Source: Aulostomus chinensis
Lineage: Eukaryota > Chordata > Actinopteri > Syngnathiformes > Aulostomidae
NCBI GenBank assembly: GCA_037954235.1
Contig: JBBMOA010000022.1
Span: forward strand, 1,203,501 to 1,267,500
Direction of reading: 5' to 3'
DNA length: 64,000 nt
Position numbers and translations under genes: made by a program. The notes under the pieces are model-generated. The model made no database searches. It was given only the letters and a program-made list of their open reading frames with translations, and was not told the origin of the DNA. Each line of letters opens with the position of its first letter. Position 1 is the first letter of the stretch. This document shows positions 1 through 8,312 of this stretch, one piece after another.

Positions 1-264
1 GACAAATGTCAATAAAGACACTTTTGAAAAGCTGCGTTGAAGTTGTTTTGTTCCTTGAAGAAGTTGAACGAGTTGTTGTCTGCCACGATTGGAGGAGGAT
101 GACACATCATAGGAGTTCACGCTGTTTCCATAGCAACCAACCTCCCTACCCAGATGCATTTTCAGACACTGCTTGGTGAAACAAAAAAAACCTCAGGTGG
201 TGATTAACTCTGGTTCGGTCACACGCATTCCAGATGGGGGGTGGCAGTGCACAGCAATGCCCAT

Positions 265-643
265 CCATCATCCATCATCCATCCCTCCATCATCCACCCA
301 TCCATCCATCTGCTCCCTTTTGTGCTGTTCAGGGTGGTGGGGGTGGAGCCTATCCCAGCAGCCTTCCCCCTGGACAGGTCACCAGTCCATGGCAGGGCCA
401 ACACATAGAGACAGACAACCATTGGCTCTCCCAGCCACGCCTACGGTCAATTTAGAGTCTGGATTAACCTGGTCCCTCTTGATGTCTTTGGACTGTGGAG
501 GAAGCTGGAGTACCAGAGAGAACCCAGCAGGAACAGGGAGAACATGGAGACTCACCCAGAAAGACCCCGTGCTGCAGCCGGGGCTCCACCCACAACCTTC
601 TTGATGGGGGCCACAGGGAGGACCACTGCTGCACCGGGCCGCC
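265..643 (-). mobile_element. tRNA-derived SINE-like element, copy 1 (subfamily shared with copy 3)
   Basis: This is one of three related copies in the window (others at 19269-19638 and 44351-44735). It lies on the minus strand: the tRNA-like head is at the high-coordinate end and the (ATGG)n-type tail appears on the plus strand as CCATC repeats at 265-300. A shared central body of about 300 bp contains the words CAATTTAGAGTCTGGATTAA and CTTTGGACTGTGGAGGAAGC. Seven-base direct repeats TGCCCAT flank it at 258-264 and 644-650 and probably mark the target-site duplication. The head keeps an A-box-like TGCAGCAGTGG (minus strand), but the B-box region reads GGTGGAGCCCC instead of GGTTCNANTCC, so the internal Pol III promoter looks broken. 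I recognise the body as a common teleost SINE; the Repbase name is not certain. Confidence 0.82.
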
Positions 644-650
644 TGCCCAT

Positions 651-3092
651 TTGTCATTGCTATAAAAAAATCTATATTTATATAAAAATATTTGCTTCTC
701 AATCATTAAGACAGGGCAACAAAGAAGGTGTGACATGTGACCACGAGTTGGACCAGCGATGAAGCACTGATGGCCATTTTTTAATCACCTTGGTGAGCTG
801 CAGATGCTCCCCCAAGGGATGGTGTTGTGGCATCAAGAGTTCATATCCTTTGTCCATGCTGTTCAACCCTTTGGCCGGCGTCCACAGACCCTCATAGACA
901 AATGGGCTGATGATGACATTTCAGTCACACCCGCCATTTCAGACCCAACACGATCATGTCTTCCTTTTGAAGGAGACACCCAAAATATGCCTTCATACAT
1001 CTGTGTTACTAAAGTCATCTGCATTCGTCAAAGTTAAAGCTTTTTTTATGTTGCACGGTGACATTTACACCAACAGAGAATGAGACTGAGAAATAAAACA
1101 CCCTGAGAGTGATGACAGCACAGAAGGGTGGAGACGGCGAGGTCGCATGAAAAAGAAAAAAGGAATATGATGGCAACCATCTGATTGACAGAAAATTGAG
1201 CAGAAAAAGACACAGTGGCGAGCTGAGACAGGAAATGAGAAATGGCTGCAGGCAGAAATAAACAAACGATGATAACAATTAATTAGGATCTTTCTTGCAG
1301 GAAGTGCTATCATGTCAGCTGGCAAACAGAGCAGACGGGACCCCGCTGATACCCACAGCCACCGCAGTGCGCCGCAGCCGCGCCGAGGCTAATCACAGCC
1401 GCAACTCTATTAACTGCTTGCAGTCCCGTCTCATTTCACATTGGAGGCATTTAGTTGACACTCATTCCCAGCGAGCAGAGCAGGAGGCTTTAAAGTCCTG
1501 CTTCATCAGCTTTACAAGTGACACGGGTCAGAGCGCCGGCAACAGACGGAACCAATATTCCTGAGGACACACCAGACGGACTCTGGATGATGAGGAGACG
1601 GAGGAGGAGGAGGCTGAGTGATGACACAGGCTTCCCTCAACCAACAGATGCTTCTACAGTTGAGCTGCGTTAACAGACTGGGTTTCCCACTCAGGGAAAG
1701 TCTGCAGGCACGAGGAACATTAGAGAAATACACATTTCTGTGTGTGTGTGCGCGCGCGTGTGTGTTTTGGGATGTCTGCTGTTTGGATTTATGTCAATAC
1801 AACAGTTTGTTTAGAAAAACTAAATAAAGATGAAAAACTCAACTGCAGGTTTGGAGAATCACTCGCATTCCAGCTGACGCAGCGGTGAAATAAACCCAGG
1901 AGTGAAGGGCATTCATCAGGGACGGGGAGGAGAACCGGTGGATCTCCTCTCCTACGCATCAGTAAGGTGTGATGGTTTGGGTTTTTTTTTTTGGGGGGGG
2001 GGCAAAACTGAGTGACCTTAGCTTCCCTACTTGTAACAGGCTAGCAACAGAATCAGTCAACCTCTAGTCGGAATTTTCAGAACAAGAGCGGTAATAAATA
2101 ATTTGCAGATTTACCTGAGTGGGATGAAGAGATCTGCAGCAGTCAGACTCTGCTGAAGCCACATGAGTCGACATGATGCTTTCTTCAACACGAAAGGTTG
2201 AAAAGACATTTTTTAATCTCTCTAAAACTCAAACCCTCTCCCCTCCCTCCATCCCACCTCAGCGGTTCAAGGGTATATTGTGAATCTGACTTTGCTGCTA
2301 CGTGTCTGCTTGACTGTTAGCTTTCCTCATCGCTTGCTGTGAGCTTTTCTGAAAATGCAACCAAAGACCCCCACCCCCAACAACAGGGGAGCGGTGGGAC
2401 CGGAGCTCCCTGTCTCTCAGGTTTAATGCTCACCTTAACGCAGGATATTAGCTTGCGCTTCCTCTGGGGGATCAGGAGAATTTGCTTTGCAGCGCCGGCA
2501 TCATGAAGCTCAGTGTTGCTGACTCAAACCCCTATAATGACATGGTAATCCCATCATTTAACCATGGACACTAAACAACAGGCAGGCCGGAGGAAGCAGG
2601 TTTGATTCCCGCAGCCATCAGCAGAACGAGCAGAACAGAAGAAACCAAGAGGAAATGGATGTCGGCAAAGACAGGTGATGGTTTGACTGGTGGAAACCCC
2701 ACTGGGAAAGAGCCCACCCAGGTTTGGGGAGGAACTCTGTGATATGGCACATCAACACACTGTTCCATCGCCACTGGCCGGGGCTGCGCGATCTGATTTA
2801 TGCACTTTCCTGCGCTACACCTGAGGTGGGCCGCGGGTAACGGTTGGCTTCTCCAGGCTTTGATTTGGTCCTTATGAAGTTAATAATGAAATAGTTAATA
2901 ATAAATAATATAATTTAAAAAATCTGTTCAAAAGTCACTTTTTTGCTTGATTCTTTGTGAGGTAAAAATGCTAAGGATGCCTTGTTATTAATCATAGAGC
3001 ACTCGAGGGGTCCCAGGAGAGGAGGAAACCCAGCAGGTACGCTACAACCACAAAACTGTCTCTCTTGCAAGCATGACTGAAACTTTGAAAGC
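651..3092. other. Unique stretch, no gene recognised
   Basis: No convincing coding region was seen. Open frames are short, overlap on both strands and show no known domain. It contains a 26-bp alternating TG/CG tract (1739-1764) and a T11-G10 run (1982-2002). The segment at about 1290-1480 is a little richer in GC and free of simple repeats, but nothing identifies it. Confidence 0.55.
1739..1764. repeat. (TG)n(CG)n alternating tract, Z-DNA-prone
   Basis: Twenty-six bases of unbroken alternating pyrimidine-purine: TG repeats, a CGCGCGCG core, then TG repeats again. This arrangement is the classical sequence requirement for the left-handed Z conformation. It is a microsatellite with no sign of coding function. 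Confidence 0.85.
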
Positions 3093-3116
3093 AAAAAAAA
3101 AAACGGGGGGGGGGGG
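3093..3116. repeat. Poly(A)-poly(G) run bordering the 33-bp minisatellite
   Basis: A run of 11 A, one C and 12 G sits just upstream of the GC-rich tandem array that starts at 3134. The G run could form a quadruplex only with other strands or neighbouring G tracts. It may instead reflect slippage or assembly uncertainty. Confidence 0.8.
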
Positions 3117-3133
3117 TTCTGGGTAACCTGAGC

Positions 3134-3687
3134 GGGGCAGTGGCCTGGAGGGGCAGTGGAACTAGAGGGGCAGTGGTCTGGACGGGCAGTGGCCTGGAGG
3201 AGCAGTGGAACTAGAGGGGCAGTGGTCTGGACGGGCAGTGGAACTAGAGGGGCAGTGGCCTGGACGGGCAGTGAACTAGAGGGGCAGTGGTCTGGACGGG
3301 CAGTGGAACTAGAGGGGCAGTGGCCTGGACGGGCAGTGGCCTGGAGGAGCAGTGGAACTAGAGGGGCAGTGGCCTGGAGGGGCAGTGGAACTAGAGGGGC
3401 AGTGGCCTGGAGGGGCAGTGGAACTAGAGGGGCAGTGGCCTGGAGGGGCAGTGGAACTAGAGGGGCAGTGGCCTGGAGGGGCAGTGGAACTAGAGGGGCA
3501 GTGGCCTGGAGGGGCAGTGGAACTAGAGGGGCAGTGGCCTGGAGGGGCAGTGGAACTAGAGGGGCAGTGGCCTGGACGGGCAGTGGAACTAGAGGGGCAG
3601 TGGCCTGGAGGGGCAGTGGAACTAGAGGGGCAGTGGCCTGGAGGGGCAGTGGAACTAGAGGGGCAGTGGCCTGGGGGGGCAGTGGCT
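3134..3687. repeat. GC-rich minisatellite, 33-bp composite unit (17 + 16 bp half-units)
   Basis: Half-units GGGGCAGTGGAACTAGA (17 bp) and GGGGCAGTGGCCTGGA (16 bp) alternate over about 550 bp, roughly 33 half-units. In the 3' two-thirds (from about 3345) the alternation is strict, so the effective period is 33 bp. In the 5' third the order is irregular and variants such as GGTCTGGAC and CCTGGAGGA appear. Because 33 is a multiple of three and the unit lacks stops in several frames, artificial open frames of up to 276 codons run through it on both strands. They are not genes. The plus strand is strongly G-rich, with a GGGG run in every half-unit. Confidence 0.95.
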
Positions 3688-3724
3688 GTCTTGCGCTTCG
3701 CAGGCAGAGGGTTTGAGATGTTAC

Positions 3725-5835
3725 GACCATGAGAGCTGGGTGCACCGTCCACTTTCTCCTGGGATTAACTCACACATCAAGACTCAGAGAACTGATGCTC
3801 ATTTTACCGATGAACCGATTTGACTTCCCGATAGCAAAATGCCAGAACCGACTGTGATGGAGAACAGAAACACGAGGGTACAAGAAGCAGCAGTGAACGA
3901 CGACTGAAACAGTCGAGGTTTGCAACACTTTATTTATTTTCTGTGAGGAAAAATAGAACCATTTTCAAAGCTCATCGCTCAGCCGTGGCAGAAAAAGCAG
4001 GGGAATCTGTCTCTGTGGCGGCGACACCGAGACACTTATTGACAACCTCGAGAGTTTCCCGGCACATTATTCATCAGATAATTTCCAAACAGCAGCAGGA
4101 GGTATCGACAGAAGAGGCCGCCGGAGCAGAGAGAAACAACAAATGAGTTGACGTCTAACTGAAAGTGTCACCGGCAGTTTGTCATCTTTTATCCTTTATG
4201 ATTCTTTGGAAGTTTTTATCGGTTTAAGTGACAGTTGGAGTGATGAATGTCTGGCAGTGCTGGAGAAACATTTCTAATGTGGATGACGGTGCATCTGGGG
4301 GAGCTGCTGTTGAGAATTTTTCTCCCTCGTGAGCAGGTCCATCGGTGATGTCAGAGTGCTCCACCATTCAGACCTGAGCCAGCGTAACTTTTCACACCAT
4401 ACAGGAAAACGTAGCTTTTGCTCTGCTGAAACGCAAGTTCCGTCAAGACCAGAGGAACTCCATTCAGCTGAGAGCATGTCAGTGCTGTTTGTTTTCACAG
4501 GAAAAGACAGACAGGTGCTTTGGTGTAAATCTATTCGGATTTCTAGACACATATTTTTCATCTATGGAGAGATAACGCACACCAGACCTTTAGGAGTTAC
4601 AGTGGTTTGACCTGATGTTCCAAGTTTGGAAAAAACAGAAACTGATACAGAAAATTATTCCGTGTGGACCATTTTCATGTATTCTGTGACTCTGAACTCA
4701 TCTAAAACAGCAACATAAAGACTGCCTGTGGGATCAATAAGATCTTGCATAGTGGCGGCATGCAGAACCCCAACAGTGAGTAATGTAAGGGTCATGGCAG
4801 CGTCACAACAAACAAGCACACCAATCAATACATCTCCTGACGACTACTGAGCTGCATCGGGCCAAAGCACCGCACTTGAGAATGAATATTATCGCTGCTG
4901 CATTTGTTTCTATTTGTCTGTAAATGTCAAGGACAATTTCTGCAGCCTCGCAGGAGAAAAATGCTGACATCACCTTTGTTCTCAGCGTTTCATAACTTGG
5001 TGTACATCCACACGGTACATCACCTCGTCACCGCAAACGGAGCTGAAAGTCCCCTCTGTCCAACATCACATCCCATCATCTGAAGCTGTCAACATGAGAC
5101 AAACTCCACAAGGACACAGTGCAACACTACAAACGTCTCACGGAACGGACCTGATGAAACCAAGTCTCAGCACTGGTGTCCTCATAGCCCATGTCTGGGA
5201 CAGGGTCATCCTAGGGACACGTGTTCCTACAGAAATGTGAGAGGTGTTGTTCACTGTCAGTGTGAATGACTGACAGCTAATTTAAGTGGGAGCAGAATCA
5301 CCTTGTGAGTGAAAAACATTCCTGAGAAAACACACAGGATGTGGGTGATGGATGATGAAAGGATGGAGAAATGAATGAAACTGAGAGGACACCAAGTGAA
5401 AGTCAGGGGCTTAATGTGAGTGTTTTCTCTTTAGAGCTTTTGTGGCACTTCAACAAATTCACTCTTGCGTGGCCTTTGCCCTCAACAGGAAGGATTTATG
5501 ATTCGCACGACCACCAGAGCTCCTGTTTAATATAAATCTTTAACATGGATTGTTGTTAGTGAAACAGCAACGCCGTCACCTCTCTTATAAGGACAGTTGC
5601 AATAAATCTGGAACAGCATCTGGAGAACACAGCTAGTTGCTTTTTAATCAAGTAGTAGGGAAGTTCAAGAGAAAAAGGGTACTTGAGGTGGATACAAGCA
5701 AGACGCATTTTCCATTTTGGTGTCAAATATGAGAAAAAAATACAAAAAACCAAAAACTTTCTTGAGGTGCATGTGAGGGATGAAGTGTTGGAGTCAGCAA
5801 CTCTTGTTGGCAACCCAGGTTTTTAAGACTCCACC
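3725..5835. other. Unique stretch, no gene recognised
   Basis: No gene-like frame or RNA was identified. Base composition is ordinary and there is no tandem repeat. A short GTGGGATCAATAAG at about 4730 resembles the end of some fish retroposons but is too short to call. Confidence 0.55.
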
Positions 5836-6524
5836 ACTCCACCATCCACCGGTCTGGTGTTTACTGGTGGATCTGATGTAGAACTGAACCTCCACCATCC
5901 ACCGGTCTGGTGTTTACTGGTGGATCTGATGTAGAACTGAACCTCCACCATCCACCGGTCTGGTGTTTACTGGTGGATCTGATGTAGAACTGAACCTCCA
6001 CCATCCACCGGTCTGGTGTTTCCTGGTGGATCTGATGTAGACCTGAACCTCCAACATCCACCGGTCTGGTGTTTACTGGTGGATCTGATGTAGACCTGAA
6101 CCTCCACCATCCACCGGTCTGGTGTTTACTGGTGGATCTGATGTAGAACTGAACCTCCAACATCCACCGGTCTGGTGTTTACTGGTGGATCTGATGTAGA
6201 ACTGAACCTCCACCATCCACCGGTCTGGTGTTTACTGGTGGATCTGATGTAGAACTGAACCTCCAACATCCACCGGTCTGGTGTTTACTGGTGGATCTGA
6301 TGTAGACCTGAACCTCCACCATCCACCGGTCTGGTGTTTCCTGGTGGATCTGATGTAGACCTGAACCTCCAACATCCACCGGTCTGGTGTTTACTGGTGG
6401 ATCTGATGTAGACCTGAACCTCCACCATCCACCGGTCTGGTGTTTACTGGTGGATCTGATGTAGAACTGAACCTCCACCATCCACCGGTCTGGTGTTTAC
6501 TGGTGGATCTGATGTAGAACTGAA
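5836..6524. repeat. 53-bp minisatellite, 13 equal-length copies with internal hairpin
   Basis: Thirteen units of exactly 53 bp occur without a single indel; the word GGTCTGG recurs at 5851 and then every 53 bp to 6487. Each unit holds an inverted repeat, ATCCACCGGT and ACTGGTGGAT, 10-bp arms with one mismatch around a 9-nt spacer, so the array can form a regular row of hairpins. Three positions vary between units: CCATC/ACATC, TTTACT/TTTCCT and GAACTG/GACCTG. Units 4-6 and 10-12 carry the same variant order, which suggests an internal duplication of part of the array. No spacers are present, so it is not a CRISPR array. Two minus-strand open frames of 100 codons, 318 bp (six units) apart, are repeat artefacts. 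Confidence 0.96.
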
Positions 6525-6547
6525 CCTCCAACAACCGTTTTCTTGAC

Positions 6548-6772
6548 TGTACCAACATCTCCTGCACGTCTGTCCCTCCTGGTGAGGGATCCTCCTCCCC
6601 TCCTCACCCTGAGGTTTCTCCCATTTTTCCCTGTTAAAGGTTTTCTATGGAGTTTCTCCTCAGTCGATGTGAGGGTCTGAGGGCAGAGGATGTTGTTATG
6701 ATGCCATGAAGCCTGGAGACAAACTGGTGGGGAAAACGGGCTCTACAAATAAAATTGCCTTGCCATTATAGA
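6548..6772 (+). mobile_element. 3' end of a teleost retroposon (LINE-type tail), degenerate
   Basis: The segment runs through CTGCACGTCTGTCC, GAGGGATCC, CTGAGGTTTCTCCC, CCTGTTAAAGG and GGAGTTTCTCCTCAG, then GAGGGTCTGAGGGCAGAGG, and ends in CTACAAATAAAATTGCC. This order of words matches a very common fish retroposon 3' region that ends in an AATAAAATTG tail. The copy is diverged and probably 5'-truncated. It abuts the end of the 53-bp minisatellite within about 25 bp. The exact family name is not certain. Confidence 0.7.
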
Positions 6773-7454
6773 AAAAAACATGAAGGAGAAACATTGAAAC
6801 GACAGGATGAGGAAGGGGGGGTGGATCGACAGATGAACGGGTGAATGAGGGCAGCTGAGGCAGCGTGAAGGTGACAGATTGACACCAGAGAGTCAGACTG
6901 CTGGGGTTAAAGCTCCAGAGGCAAACCAGCGGGAAAAACATCAAACTCCAGCGTCAGCACATATAGAGGATGAAGGGATGGGGGAGGAAGAGGAAGGATG
7001 GACAAAAAGGGAGAGAGGGCAAATTTAGTGTCAATTAGAGAGGGGAGAGAGGGGGTGGGTTGGTGTTGGATGGATTTATTGTAAGTAGGAGATGAGGGGG
7101 AGGGAAGGACGGGACGAGGGAGGAAGGTGAGAGGAGGAAAGAGGAGAGATGGATGAATGTGCTGAGGAGAGAGGGAGAGAAAATGGAAGAATCGATGAAA
7201 TGAAAAGTTCTTTCATTTAATTTTATGTTACAACAGCTCGAGAGCAGATATTACAGCAACACTAATCTGAGCATGAAATTTAATAACAAGAGCGACGAAA
7301 CTTCTGAACAAACGCCAGAAGCCTTAAAGGGTCCTTCTGTAAAACTTTGTTACCATTTGAGTCTTCTCGTTCCTCATCTTGTCCTCAGAGAAGTCTCATT
7401 CCAAGAAGCTGCTTCAGATTTAGAACTTTTCAGATCCCACACAGCACCCAACCC
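6773..7454. other. Purine-rich unique stretch, no gene
   Basis: From about 6965 to 7190 the plus strand is dominated by G and A (GGGAGAGAGGG, GAGGGGGAGGGAAGG, GAGGAAAGAGGAGAG), with a clear purine bias. No coding frame is credible. The remainder is ordinary sequence. Confidence 0.6.
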
Positions 7455-7775
7455 CTTTGGCCCCTCCCATTGTTGGTGAACCCATTGGAGGGGGGTACCA
7501 TGTATCCACTTTGGGCTGTACCTGGTGGGTGGACTGTGCCCCGTGGGTGCAGGCCTACCACCAGGCGCTTGCCGCCAAGCCCCACCCCCAGGCCTGGCTC
7601 CAGAGGGGGGCCCAAGTGACCCACACCTGTCTTGGACAGACCATGTGTCTGAGCTGGCCTGGGAACGCCCCAAGATCCCCCGTGAGGAGCTGGACAAAAT
7701 CGCCAGGTAGACGGAAGTCTGGGTCTGTGCTTCGGCTGCTGCCCCTGCAACGCCGGATAAGCAGAAGAAAATTGA
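7455..7775 (+). mobile_element. Mosaic remnant of teleost non-LTR retrotransposon(s)
   Basis: Two recognisable retroelement pieces are fused. The first (about 7480-7620) contains GGGCTGTACCTGGTGGGT, CCGTGGGTGCAGGC, CCACCAGGCGCTTGCC and CAGGCCTGGCTCCAGAGG, words I know from the interior of a common fish LINE. The second (about 7640-7775) contains GAGCTGGCCTGGGAACGCC, GAGGAGCTGGACAAAAT, GAAGTCTGGGTCTG, GGCTGCTGCCCC and the terminal CCGGATAAGCAGAAGAAAAT, matching the extreme 3' end of fish LINEs that finish in GATAAGCGG-type sequence before an ATGG tail. The junction near 7620-7640 skips the sequence expected between them, so the copy is internally deleted or is two insertions. Frames through it are broken. 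Confidence 0.72.
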
Positions 7776-7857
7776 TGGCTCTTTCCACTAAATCTTAAGC
7801 AGGCTTCAGAGGAGTTCTTCTCGCCAAAACACATTTTGTTCCCTATTTTAGAAGCTT

Positions 7858-8312
7858 CCTAGGCTACTGTTAGCTTAGCACTGCTAACGTAGCATCCAGG
7901 CTTCCAGCATCATCAGAGGGTTCATTAGTGAAGACGATCTTGATGAACTGAACCTGGAAGATCATCAACTTTTGTTCACCAGAGCTGATTTACTGGTTCA
8001 ATCACCACAATCACATGGAGCGATCCTATTGGCTGCTGGGGGAGGAGCCAGGAGATGACCACTTCCTGTTGGGGGAGGAACCAGGAGATGACCACTTCCT
8101 GTTAGTGGAGGAGCTAGGAGATGACCACTTCCTGTTAGTGGAGGAGCTAGGAGATGACCACTTCCTGTTGGGGGAGGAACCAGGAGATGACCACTTCCTG
8201 TTAGTGGAGGAGCTAGGAGATGACCACTTCCTGTTGGAGGAAAACCTGAAGATGACCACTTCCTGTTGGTGGAAAACCAGGAGATGACCACTTCCTGTTG
8301 GACTCCAAACAC
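7858..8312 (+). repeat. Dispersed repeat copy A with internal 33-bp array
   Basis: About 180 bp of unique-looking leader (7858-8035) followed by a 33-bp tandem array is nearly identical to 36850-37364. The leaders differ by only a few substitutions, for example GAAGACGATC here against GAAGATGATC there. The leader contains an inverted repeat GTTAGC/GCTAAC near 7870-7890. Similarity ends at the GTTGGACT word just after the array. No terminal inverted repeats or target-site duplications could be identified, so the mobile-element class, if any, is unknown. The strand given is only the orientation in which it was read. Confidence 0.85.
8036..8303. repeat. 33-bp minisatellite A (8 copies of CCACTTCCTG)
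   Basis: Eight roughly 33-bp units each contain GATGACCACTTCCTGTT; spacers vary between AGTGGAGGAGCTAGGA and GGGGGAGGAACCAGGA types, and the last two units are slightly shortened. The reverse complement of the constant part, CAGGAAGTGG, matches the ETS-family binding consensus. The open frames encoding a repeated GDDHFLL peptide on the plus strand are a by-product of the 33-bp period. Confidence 0.92.

Noticed and set aside
2915..3745. 276-codon minus-strand open frame
   Set aside because: It is produced by the 33-bp GC-rich minisatellite; overlapping frames on the other strand are equally open.
4725..4745. Retroposon tail GTGGGATCAATAAG
   Set aside because: Only a dozen bases match and there is no tandem tail or recognisable body.
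5836..6524. CRISPR-like array
   Set aside because: Units are contiguous with no unique spacers; the host is a eukaryote and this is a minisatellite.
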